From Natronococcus sp. CG52 (GTDB taxonomy: Archaea; Halobacteriota; Halobacteria; Halobacteriales; Natrialbaceae): a stretch of 64,000 bases of DNA. Below are positions 43,531 to 52,200 of this stretch, one piece after another; within the stretch, counting starts at the first letter, position 1; each line of letters begins with the position of its first letter. Below the pieces are notes generated by a model, which saw only the letters and a list, made by a program, of their open reading frames with translations, ran no database searches and was not told the origin of the DNA. The position numbers and the translations under genes were made by a program. The stretch lies in NCBI RefSeq assembly GCF_023913515.1, contig NZ_CP099393.1, positions 62,001 through 126,000 on the forward strand, in the 5' to 3' direction.

Positions 43531-43800
43531 CGTCCTTCTCGATTGACGAGATCGAACACGCCATCCTGCATCCAACTAAACGGGTGCTCTTCGTCCTCGT
43601 CTTCCCGCTTGAGGACGTGGCTCTTCAAAAAATACTCGATAGTGCCAACGAGGAGCCCTGTTCGACGAGGAAGTCGCTGGAGACCTTTTCTGCTACACCG
43701 ACAAGAGAGGTGACAATATCGGCGATCAAGCAGAATTTCTGGATGTTGTTATCAATTACTGACCTGATTACCTCGGTTACGGAGAAATCCGTAGATAGGC
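43515..43800 (-). pseudogene. Decayed gene of unknown family ending at the solo MITE end
   Basis: A frame open from about 43800 reads TDFSVTEVIRSVIDNNIQKF then LIADIVTSLVGVAEKVSSDFLVEQG. One base near 43655 is out of place, after which it continues LLVGTIEYFLKSHVLKREDE...HPFSWMQDGVFDLVNREG and ends LQAE at 43515. The joined peptide is protein-like and acidic. The frameshift and lost start mark it as a remnant. Its last codons overlap the MITE end, which perhaps supplied the stop. Confidence 0.5.
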
Positions 43801-44330
43801 CGGATGATGAGTAGCACAGAGGTTATCGCAGCAAGAAGAACGAGCCGAATATCGACCTGCTGTATTTCGGCTGCGGAAAACGTTCGGAGTGATTGCCCGA
43901 GAAATACATAGAAGACCGCCCATGGGAACTCACCGATCAGTGTTCCAAGCGCAAATATTCGTGTTGAGACACCGGTAAGTCCGGCGCCATATGAAACTGC
44001 ATCGGCAGGTGCTGGAGAAAGACGTGCAGCGATCATTCCTCGAAGCTCACCGGTTATATCGACAAATGTTGCTCCGTAGACTGTAGCCCAGTCGAGATAG
44101 GTACCGTCAACTCGAGTCGCAACAAAAAATGGAGGGAGGCACGTGAGTACGGTACCAAACAACGCTAACGGGACTCCAGATGGAAATCCGAATACATAGC
44201 CGATGAACACCGAAAACACACTCAGAGGCCAGAGTAGGAATGGCCGTACAATATAGAGTCCGATTAGTCCGAGAACCAGGATTGACCAGTGATGGGTAGT
44301 CTCTTGTATGCTAACAAGGAGTTCAGTTAG
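43752..44330 (-). pseudogene. TVP38/TMEM64 (DedA-like) membrane protein, 5' truncated by the TnpB element
   Basis: The readable part has the SNARE-associated Golgi/TVP38 signature: GYVFGFPSGVPLALFGTVLT, LSPAPADAVSYGAGLTGVST and ALGTLIGEFPWAVFYVFLG, with several membrane spans. A GTG at 44219 opens 155 residues, but the same frame continues upstream (SILVLGLIGLYIVRPFLLWP) to the edge of the TnpB element near 44330 with no start codon. The family begins with exactly such a helix, so the 5' end was cut off by the insertion. Members are lipid-scramblase-like membrane proteins. Confidence 0.72.
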
Positions 44331-44333
44331 TCA

Positions 44334-45715
44334 ACTACCCCACCCTACTTCGCTCACCCTGACGGGTTCGCTCGTGGAGGGTGGGGCTTGTCCATGAACT
44401 CGGCTTCAAACCCTTCCGGGTGGGCGGTAAATCCACCACTTGGCATCACTGTTCCAGACTTTAGGGCAAGCTGACTGTTGCCCGTCCGCCGAGACGACTG
44501 TTGGCCCCGACGGACATACCGCATCCCGATGTTCTTCGCCGCGTTATAATCCGCGTTCGCCTCCGACTCGCACTTCACACAGTGGAAGTCGTTGCGTGCC
44601 GGGCGATTCTCGTCTGCCGTGAATCCACATTCGGCGCACCGTTTCGACGTGTACGCTGAACCGACTTGCTTCACCGAAACCCCCACCGCTTCGGCCTTGT
44701 ACTCCACCTGTTCGTACAGCGTTCGGAACGCCCACTTGTGACCCCACGACGCGCCTGTGCGATCGCGGATATCGGTCAGGTCCTCGAACGCGATTACGTC
44801 GCACTCATATCGGAGTGCTTCATCTACAATCGCGTTCGAGGCTCTATGTAGCACGTCGCGAACGTAACGGAGTTCGCGCCCACTCGACTGTTCGAGCGTT
44901 CGGTGGGCGCTTCGCGTCCCGGTCTGTTGGAGTCCGGCGCGTACTTTTTCGAACTCGCGGAGGTTGTGGGTTAACTCCCGCCCACTGAAAAAGTAGGCGG
45001 TACTGGTGACAGCAAGGTTTTCGATGCCGAGGTCAACCCCGAGGACTGTTCCGTCCTCGGCGGTGTTCCTCTCAGCATCGTTCTTCGGTCGGCGGAAGCC
45101 GATATGCAAGAAGTAGTCGCCGTCACGGGCAGTGAGTGTGCTTTCTGTGACGCTCCACGTGTCCGATTCGAGGTACTGTCGCTGGTAGCCATCGTCGGAT
45201 TCGGGAAGATCAAGCGGACACCGGACTCTGCTCTCCGTTGTGGAGAGAGAAACGGTGTCGTCCTCAAACAACGTCATCGTCCGGCTGTCGTACTTCACCG
45301 TGGGTGCGGTAAAGGTAGGCTTGCTCGCCTTCTTGTCTTTAGATAGGCGTTCGATACAGCCGGTAATGGCTTGTGCAGCTTGGTGGGTGGCGAGAATCGC
45401 GTGCTGACTACCAAGGTCCGTTTGAGCGCGTACGTCGTCGTAGGCGAGGGGTTGCACGTCGCTTTTGGCGTTGCATTTTTCCCACGCCATATCAGTGGCG
45501 ATCTGGCAACCACGCTTCCACTCGGAGATGGTCTCTTCGAGAAGGTTGCGTTGCTCGTCAGTAACCTCAAGATGAGTGATTGCCGTCCGTCGCACGTAGT
45601 CGTCTGCCACAACTTCAATGTGGTCGTGAGGCTACTTATAGATCGGTGTTTGTAAACTATACGAACGCGCTCCTCCCTACTCACTCGCTTTGCTCGTTCC
45701 TTGAGGAAGGGGACT
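44334..45715 (-). mobile_element. IS1341-type (IS200/IS605-derived) element with tnpB only
   Basis: The element contains tnpB but no tnpA transposase, so it cannot move alone. Its right end, just past the tnpB stop, is a GC-rich imperfect palindrome (CACCCTCCACGAGCG / AGGGTGAGCGAAGTAGGG) ending GTTGAC. This is where the omega/re RNA used by TnpB is expected. The left end is placed near 45660-45715 from the loss of TFB similarity. It lies exactly between a truncated TVP38 gene and a TFB fragment. Confidence 0.65.
44354..45610 (-). CDS. tnpB: TnpB RNA-guided nuclease, intact
   Basis: The 418-residue protein has an N-terminal helix-turn-helix-like region, a split RuvC fold with D193 (GVDLGIEN), E276 (IAFEDLT) and D354 (ADYNAAKN), and a zinc ribbon C325, C328, C344, C347 (CAECG, CVKCE). 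All catalytic residues are present and the frame is unbroken. TnpB proteins cut DNA guided by an RNA derived from the element's right end and help retain the element. The C-terminal tail (GTVMPSGGFTAHPEG) overlaps the expected guide-RNA scaffold. It is the only undamaged mobile-element protein in this part of the window besides the IS6 transposase. Confidence 0.9.
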   Translation of the reverse strand: MADDYVRRTAITHLEVTDEQRNLLEETISEWKRGCQIATDMAWEKCNAKSDVQPLAYDDVRAQTDLGSQHAILATHQAAQAITGCIERLSKDKKASKPTFTAPTVKYDSRTMTLFEDDTVSLSTTESRVRCPLDLPESDDGYQRQYLESDTWSVTESTLTARDGDYFLHIGFRRPKNDAERNTAEDGTVLGVDLGIENLAVTSTAYFFSGRELTHNLREFEKVRAGLQQTGTRSAHRTLEQSSGRELRYVRDVLHRASNAIVDEALRYECDVIAFEDLTDIRDRTGASWGHKWAFRTLYEQVEYKAEAVGVSVKQVGSAYTSKRCAECGFTADENRPARNDFHCVKCESEANADYNAAKNIGMRYVRRGQQSSRRTGNSQLALKSGTVMPSGGFTAHPEGFEAEFMDKPHPPRANPSG

Positions 45716-45910
45716 CCGCGCTACTGCTTCAGTTGACCGTCCACGGATGAGATCTTCGTCTAGTGCTCGTCGATAGATCACACTTGTGACTTCGCGAACT
45801 GATCGCGGGACACCCAGCGCCGAGACCATCCAGTCGATTTCACTGAGTGCAAACTGGAGGTTGCGCTCGCCAGCGTCTTTTGTTCGAATGCGTACCTGCC
45901 ATTTCCGCAT
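45716..45910 (-). pseudogene. TFB fragment (first cyclin repeat)
   Basis: [20 protein letters not shown] then [20 protein letters not shown] and [12 protein letters not shown] are near-identical to residues about 118-175 of the complete TFB at 24.7-25.7 kb. Similarity stops at STEAVA where the TnpB element begins, and there is no upstream zinc ribbon. The fragment is a partial duplicate of tfb, truncated on both sides. Confidence 0.85.
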
Positions 45911-46026
45911 CGCTTCGGTGTAAAGCGCAGCAACAACCAGAAATCCTGCAGCTAATCGACCCTAGCTACTTTTCGGATTGGAGTGATAGGCCCACATCGT
46001 CTCTCTGAGTCCCATATTTATGGCGT

Positions 46027-46539
46027 TCATTGTTCGAATGATTCGAGTTTTCGGACGAGTTTTGTGTATAAATCTGGTGCACAATACCAGCCTTCTTCGA
46101 TCATCGAATCAATCGTCTCACGCGCTTCGGAGACAGTGATGTGTCCCCGCTTAGCGCATAAGAGAACAAGGTAGGCTGTCCCTCGTGTCTCGATTCCTTC
46201 AATTTCTGCAGCTGTTCTTCCATAAGCTTCGTCCATTACGGCGACTGCATCAAGTGACGCAGCACATCCAAGTACAGCTACATCAGCGTCACTCAAGTTA
46301 GGATTTTGTTGTAAACGGGCCACAAGCGGAGAGTCATCAACTGAGATGACCTCGAAAAGCCCAGCATCAATGCACTGTTCGATACGTCGAGCATCGGTAT
46401 ACCCCTCTTCAAGACCGGTAGTAACGACCTCCGAATGGATTTGCTGAGGGAGATAACACTGCCCATTGAGGTTGGAGACGAGGTGGAGTTGATCGACCTT
46501 CGCGAGGTAAATTAGCGGCGTCGCGTCGAAAACCCACAT
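46027..46539 (-). CDS. PIN-like (DUF3368) nuclease toxin
   Basis: This 170-residue protein starts MWVFDATPLIYLAKVDQLHL, the N-terminal strand with D5 and the hydrophobic helix of PIN nucleases in the DUF3368 group. Further acids are in LSDADVAVLGCAASL and AVMDEAYGRTAA, forming the metal site. PIN toxins cut RNA. Its ATG immediately follows the antitoxin stop (TGA-ATG), the expected order for UPF0175/DUF3368 pairs. An intact pair such as this would stabilise the replicon that carries it. Confidence 0.85.
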   Translation of the reverse strand: MWVFDATPLIYLAKVDQLHLVSNLNGQCYLPQQIHSEVVTTGLEEGYTDARRIEQCIDAGLFEVISVDDSPLVARLQQNPNLSDADVAVLGCAASLDAVAVMDEAYGRTAAEIEGIETRGTAYLVLLCAKRGHITVSEARETIDSMIEEGWYCAPDLYTKLVRKLESFEQ

Positions 46540-46830
46540 TCACAGCTCCTCAAGATCGTCTTCGAGGTGATCGCCCGATACCCATGTGATATCATGATCC
46601 TTCGCGAGCTGGGCGAACTCCCAGACAGACATCCCTGCAAGCTGGGCGGCCTTCGTGAACGTAATCTCATCGGCAGCGAGTCGTTCGACCGCTTGCTCAC
46701 GACGCCAGTCCTCGAGCCCTTCCGAGAGGAGTTTTCGTACTGCTGTGCTCCGATCCAGACGTTCTTCCTCGAGGTATTCTTCGAGTTCCCCCTCGAGATC
46801 ATCTGGAACCCGCGTCGATATTGTTCCCAT
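46540..46830 (-). CDS. UPF0175-type antitoxin with ribbon-helix-helix start
   Basis: The 96-residue protein from the ATG at 46830 (MGTISTRVPDDLEGELEEYL) has an N-terminal RHH DNA-binding segment and a UPF0175 C-terminal half (ITFTKAAQLAGMSVWEFAQLA). An earlier in-frame start at 46893 adds 21 residues unlike the family. It should bind its own promoter and neutralise the adjacent PIN toxin. Confidence 0.85.
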   Translation of the reverse strand: MGTISTRVPDDLEGELEEYLEEERLDRSTAVRKLLSEGLEDWRREQAVERLAADEITFTKAAQLAGMSVWEFAQLAKDHDITWVSGDHLEDDLEEL

Positions 46831-47073
46831 ATCGTATGCTATGTTTGCAATGTATACAAGCGTTTCGCTCGTTCTGATTGCCCTCGATTCCATCGCTCGA
46901 GACGGTTTGTGACCCCGGAGAAGCGGTGACGGGGGGTCATGGATAGAGTATGTATCTGGGATGGTAAAATCGTTCGTAGGAGCCTCTATTGAACCCCTTT
47001 TCAGGTACTTATTCGAAACGCCAAAATTGGATATCCAGAAACGATATCTACTCAGAGAGTATCACATCGTATA

Positions 47074-47538
47074 ATGGCCTACGAGAACTTGGACGAAGAC
47101 TTAGTGAACGAACTACTTGGCGACGGGCGTGCGAGTCTCCGGAGTCTCGCTGAAGAACTCGATGTCTCCGTTACTACCGTCTCAAACCATCTTTCCGATC
47201 TCGAGGAAGACGGGGTGATCAAAGGATACACACCAAAAGTCGACTATGACGCTGCCGGATACGATGTCACCGCTGTAATGCAGCTCAAAGCCGAAGGGAA
47301 TGCGCTCCCCGAAATCACGGAGACACTGAAAGATCACCGACAGATGATCTCGGTCCACGAGGTTACCGGTGACTACGACGTGATCGCGATCGGCAAATTC
47401 GAAGATACCGATGACATGAACGACCAGATCAAAGCCCTGATCACAGATCCAGACATCAACCAGTCAAATACGAGCATCGTTCTCAACGCTGTGGCTGAAA
47501 ACAACCAGTTCGAACTCGAAACCACCGATAACAGCTGA
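47074..47538 (+). CDS. Lrp/AsnC-family regulator
   Basis: The 154-residue protein has an AsnC helix-turn-helix (about residues 18-45; [21 protein letters not shown]) and a RAM/AsnC ligand domain (about 65-145; [33 protein letters not shown]). These proteins sense amino acids and regulate metabolism. It is divergent from the toxin-antitoxin pair across 243 bases and has no evident target operon beside it. The start is the only suitable ATG, with ATAATGG context about 30 bases after an A/T-rich stretch. Confidence 0.9.
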   Translation: MAYENLDEDLVNELLGDGRASLRSLAEELDVSVTTVSNHLSDLEEDGVIKGYTPKVDYDAAGYDVTAVMQLKAEGNALPEITETLKDHRQMISVHEVTGDYDVIAIGKFEDTDDMNDQIKALITDPDINQSNTSIVLNAVAENNQFELETTDNS

Positions 47539-47588
47539 TTCACGACCGCGATTGCAGAAGGTCAGTGAATCGAGACCGCGTTTCCGGT

Positions 47589-47894
47589 CTAGCTGCTGTC
47601 CTTCTGACCGGAGACGCCATAATCGATATGGACTTCCGGTGTGCTCGGTGATTCCGGCGCAGCGACACCGTTCCAATCGACGACGTGCACGTTCGCCAAC
47701 TGGCCGGAAAACCGAAATCGCATCACGCCAGTCTCGATCACACCCTCTGCTGCGTGCTTTGAGACGATCGTTGCTTCCTCGAGGGGATCGGCGCCCACCA
47801 ATTCGATGGACCCGTTAACAGTGATTTCGTAGCTTGCTGGGACTCCCCTGCCAATGATTGTGACGAGATTTGCCAATCTGTCCCCACCGGGCAT
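47589..47894 (-). CDS. Hypothetical beta-rich protein
   Basis: The frame from 47894 (MPGGDRLANLVTIIGRG) encodes about 101 residues with alternating strands: PASYEITVNGSIELVG, GVMRFRFSGQLANVHVVDW and STPEVHIDYG. It looks like a single immunoglobulin-like module such as those at the C-termini of secreted haloarchaeal proteins, but no signal peptide is present here. It may be a detached 3' part of a larger gene. An ATG at 47936 is also possible. Confidence 0.5.
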   Translation of the reverse strand: MPGGDRLANLVTIIGRGVPASYEITVNGSIELVGADPLEEATIVSKHAAEGVIETGVMRFRFSGQLANVHVVDWNGVAAPESPSTPEVHIDYGVSGQKDSS

Positions 47895-47985
47895 ACGTTG
47901 ATGACTACTGCGTGTCAGCATAAGCCTTCCTGGCAACTACACCAGATGAATAGAGACCTGTTTGAGCGGACGAATGCAGCTCTTT

Positions 47986-48261
47986 TTACACGTTGACGTA
48001 CTGGTTCTCCCACTCCCGTCGTTCCTGAATTACGTCCTCTCCCGCGTCGTTGATGGCGTAGTAATTCGTTCGTCTATCGAGTTCACCCTTCTCGACTAGC
48101 TCCTTGTTGACAAGCGTGTCGAGGTTAGGGTACAGCCGGCCGTGATTAATCTCGCTCTCGTAATACCCCTCGATTTCCTCCTTGATGTCTTGGCCGGACG
48201 GCTCGTCGGCACCTGCGATCACGTACAGGAGGTCTCGTTGGAAGCCGGTGAGGTCGTCCAT
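47986..48261 (-). CDS. PadR-family transcriptional regulator
   Basis: The 91-residue protein (MDDLTGFQRDLLYVIAGADE) is a minimal PadR winged helix: GQDIKEEIEGYY, INHGRLYPNLDTLVNKELVE and the wing ELDRRTNYYAINDAG. An ORF extending 41 codons upstream has atypical composition, so 48261 is preferred. PadR proteins usually repress their own promoter or stress and toxin genes. It is 259 bases downstream of the candidate immunity gene on the same strand, so a link to the toxin locus is possible but unproven. Confidence 0.85.
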   Translation of the reverse strand: MDDLTGFQRDLLYVIAGADEPSGQDIKEEIEGYYESEINHGRLYPNLDTLVNKELVEKGELDRRTNYYAINDAGEDVIQERREWENQYVNV

Positions 48262-48519
48262 CTCACGAGAGTATTCAACGATGCTGTATATGGGTTCTTT
48301 GCACACTGAATTGTATGTTTGTGCGCTGTGAAAGTATAATAGTGAATATTTTAATGTGACGTTATCTGAATCGCTGTTCAACATCTTCTCTGGATCTCAT
48401 TCTAAGTAGAATCGGAACTACCCCTGTAGAATACCTTGGGTAGAGTCCACGGCATGTTTTGACCAATTGATTTCTAACAACAGAGAGGGAGGCTACAATT
48501 CAGATAGCCACGTGATTGA

Positions 48520-49275
48520 TCAGTAGTAGGAGATCACTGATTCGGGAACGTGATCGCTCGTGTACGTGACATCAAGACTGCGCCGACGAGCAAAGATTAT
48601 ACAGAAACAGACGTGAATATTCACCAGTTCCGTTGGAGTCGACTCGTATACGTCAAGAGACTCGTGAAAGTTATCTAGCTCTCGGCAGGCGGCTTCAACC
48701 TGTTCGACGTCATGGTTCGCGATACCTGTCACTGCTGTCACGAGATTCACATCTCGCTTCGCGTAGATTGTTTGCTCATCCATCGCGTCGAACTTCGATT
48801 GGGCCGAGTCGCAGTACTCGCTGTGTGACTCGCCGAGAACGAACGCTGCAAGCGCTGCTACTGCATCGATGATCAAGGCGTTCTCCCAACCGCGGCACTC
48901 TTCGAGAAACGAGAGGGATGCCCATTCGACGACCTGCTCTGCCGCTTCGAGGAGAACATCATCGTTGCCTGCGAATGTTGCGAGTTGCATCGCTGTGAGC
49001 GCATCAATCCAGGGTTTTGCACCGAGCGAGTCTGGTGGATCAGACGGATCGAGCCTGCCTTCTGCAACGAAGCGTGCGTATTGCAGGTAGTCTGGCGCTG
49101 CTGCGGTGGCCCACATCCGCGCTTTGTCAATCTCACCAATACCGAGATATGAGAGGATGACGTCTCTCGCACCGCCTCGGCCGCCATCTACAGCGTCTAG
49201 CAGATCACCTGTCTTCGCTTTTTCATTGTCGATGGTCTCATCAACGATGTCTCGCAATCTGCTTCTGTCAGTCAT
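48520..49275 (-). CDS. Candidate immunity protein for the adjacent toxin (Imm49-like)
   Basis: The 251-residue acidic, all-helical protein (RDVILSYLGIGEIDKARMWA, WIDALTAMQLATFAGNDDVL, LIIDAVAALAAFVLGESHSE) has no signal peptide and is cytoplasmic. It resembles helical immunity proteins of the Imm49 type in size and repeat-like build; the match is by eye only. It begins 14 bases after the stop of the giant exported toxin-like gene, the standard toxin-immunity order. Its role would be to bind the C-terminal nuclease and protect the producer and its kin. Confidence 0.6.
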   Translation of the reverse strand: MTDRSRLRDIVDETIDNEKAKTGDLLDAVDGGRGGARDVILSYLGIGEIDKARMWATAAAPDYLQYARFVAEGRLDPSDPPDSLGAKPWIDALTAMQLATFAGNDDVLLEAAEQVVEWASLSFLEECRGWENALIIDAVAALAAFVLGESHSEYCDSAQSKFDAMDEQTIYAKRDVNLVTAVTGIANHDVEQVEAACRELDNFHESLDVYESTPTELVNIHVCFCIIFARRRSLDVTYTSDHVPESVISYY

Positions 49276-49289
49276 GAATTATCGTATCC

Positions 49290-52200
49290 TCAGGAAACTG
49301 TAAATGTATCCCCAATTTTTACAACCTCTACGCTGTCGACCGTAGGTAATGTGCTGTCGCTTGGGTTCCGGAGGGAATCGGCGTTTGCCAGATTATCCGA
49401 AACGGACGCGTCCTGATACGCTACGAACTCTGTTTTGATTTTATCTTGGTTCACCCGTACGTCGACTCTGTCGCCGTTACGCATGGTTGTGATGACGCCT
49501 TGATCTTCGAGTGCTTGGAGAAATGCTCTCTTTTCCGCGGTATCAGCGTTCTGACCGAGGTCATCCATCTTCTGTTCGATCCAATCTTCACTCAACTGCT
49601 GGCCGTTATTCGTGTTCTCGAGATCGCTGCGAACGACATTCGTATTCTTTCCTCTCACCTTCGTTTCAATAACAACCAAGTTTCCATCGCTGTCGATCGC
49701 TAAACTGTCCACGCCGGTCTGACTACTACCGAAGTCGTATGGGACATCCTCTTCGGGAATATATCCTTCTGTGAGGGAACCGACATCACTGTCAGCATCG
49801 TAGTCGAACGATCCTGATCCGTATTTTTGGTTCAGTATCCGTGTCTGCAGAACTTCTTCACCGAGTCCGCCACGGATCTTCACGGCGTCAGCTTGACTTA
49901 CCTGATCCAGATGATCAATCGCATCAACACCGTATTCTTCGTATAGATCACCGCCTCTATTGTTTTTGAACACTTTTTCAACTGCTTGTTCGTTCGACGA
50001 GAGCGTATTTTTCACCGACTGTGTACCATCGTCGTAGAACCGTCCGGTAACGGCAATATCTCCATCTGCACCCTCGATTCGGCCATAGGTGGCTGTTTCA
50101 TGTCCGCCAGCTCGTCGCACGGTGGTATCCGAGTCGAACTTCGAGACACTGTTCAGCAGTTTCTGGCCATCATTTGCACCTAAACTGCTAACTCCCTTTG
50201 CAAGGAACCCTCTGCTTCTCGAGTCAATTTCTAGAGAAAGTATCTCATCGAGTTGTTCCTGATCCAGATCGCGAATGGCACGGTTCGTGTTGGCATCTCC
50301 TCGAACCAGCGTGCGTCCAAGTCGTTCCTGCCGTACTTCCGACAACGCGTCAACATCAGCATCCATTGCCCGCTGGTGACGCCAAAGCCTGTAGGCGCCA
50401 CCAGCAGTGTCAGCTTGGCTCAGCATTGCCTCTGTGGCGTCTCCATCAGTCGCTAGCAGCACGCGTGCAGTCGCTCGTGCTTTCGCGGCGTCTTTTGTAT
50501 CACTTGCTCGCGAGAGCGCTCGAGCAGCCTTCGTGTCGACGAGTTGGGAGCCAACCTTCTGGGCGCTGCTGGTTCCCTTGATCGCGCTCTTGGCGCTGTT
50601 CGCACCGGATCCGCCAAGTACAGTCTTCGCGAGGAAGCCTGTAGCGTACCCTTCATACCAGTTGACTTCGAACGTGTCGTACAACTCGGGATGCTCTTTC
50701 CCGTCGAGCGAGCCGTACGGATTATTGCGTACCTGCGTCTGCTCGACGTTCTGGGCGATCGCGGTGACCAACGTTTTACCTGCCCCGAGTCGCTCCTCTG
50801 CGACCAGTGCGATCAGCGCTCGTATCCCCTCGACGACGGCAGCAGGATCCTCGATGAGCTGTGAGACGTCCTGGAAGGCGACACCGAGACTTGAGGAAAA
50901 GCCTGAAATCGTACCGAATTCGCTGGCAACCGCCTGATCGATGAGCGTCCCGGTGTACAGACCGCCAGCAGCCTCGCTGTAGAAGTTCGCCCGCTGAACC
51001 CCAACAATCTGATGCGAATTGGCATTTGTGTCGCTACTCTCGAGGTAGATCGTCGTTCCGGCTGTCGTGTCACCGACGGACTCAGCAACGCTGCCAACGG
51101 TTTCGGCGCTCTTCGATCCAAACGAGATGAACGTCGATTTGACACTGCTGGTGTCAATGTCGGTTTCCGATTCGGTGAATTCTTCGGTGAACTTGAGCGT
51201 GTCGTAGACGTCTACCTTCCCGCCGTAGGTTTCCGTTCGCTCCTCGTTTCCATCCTTTATTAGGACTGCGCGGTCGACGCCTGCCGGGTCATGGATGTGG
51301 ACGTTGACCCAGTACGTGGTATCAAGACTGCGCTCAGGAATCTGATAGCCTGACTGCTGGATGTCTATTTCCGGTGGCTGAGCGTCATACAGCGTTGGAT
51401 CGCCAGCATTCTCGAGTTCGTCCTCGTCGTCGATGCCGTCACCGTCGGTATCACGAGCTGTCGGATCTGTTGCGAGCTCGCGCTCACGACCATCGTCGAG
51501 ACCGTCTCCGTCGGTATCGGCCGCTAATGGATCAGAGTAGACTTCGTACGTCTTGTAGTGGTCATCGATCGCATCTGGGTTCTCACCACTGGTTTCGAGG
51601 ACCGCGTTTGTCGCGTCAGAGTCAGTCGTTTGAACGACGGTCGTCGATTCGTGTGTCTCAGTGTAGTCGTCGACGCCATCACCGTCAGAATCGACCTTCG
51701 ATGGGTCACTTCGAAGCTCGTAGTAGGTGTAGTTGTATTGCTGCCCATTGCGGTCGATATCGACGGTGACTCTGCGCTCGATTTCTTCACCATCATCAAG
51801 GCCATCACCGTCGGTGTCGGCAGCATACGGATCAGTGTCGACGTACTCCGCCCATCCGGTTCGGACCCCCGTCTTTTCAACGCTATCTGGTAACCCGTCG
51901 CCGTCGGTGTCGAGTCCATCAGTTGCGTTTTCAGCGACTCGGGAGAATACCTCGGGGAGATCGTCCGCACCGTCGACGAAGTGATATTCGCCGTCAGTCT
52001 CATCTGCAATCCGTTTCAGCTTCGATTCATCTGCCGAGCCAAACCCGATCGTGTAGATTGTGATGTTCCGCTCGGCAGCCGCCTCTGCCTCGCTGATGCC
52101 GCCGCTTCCGACACCGTCAGTGAGCAGGATCGAGACCTTTGCACGTGAGTCGTTGCTCTCCGCATCGAAGTGGTCATTCGCTTCCTGGAGGCCCGCGCCG

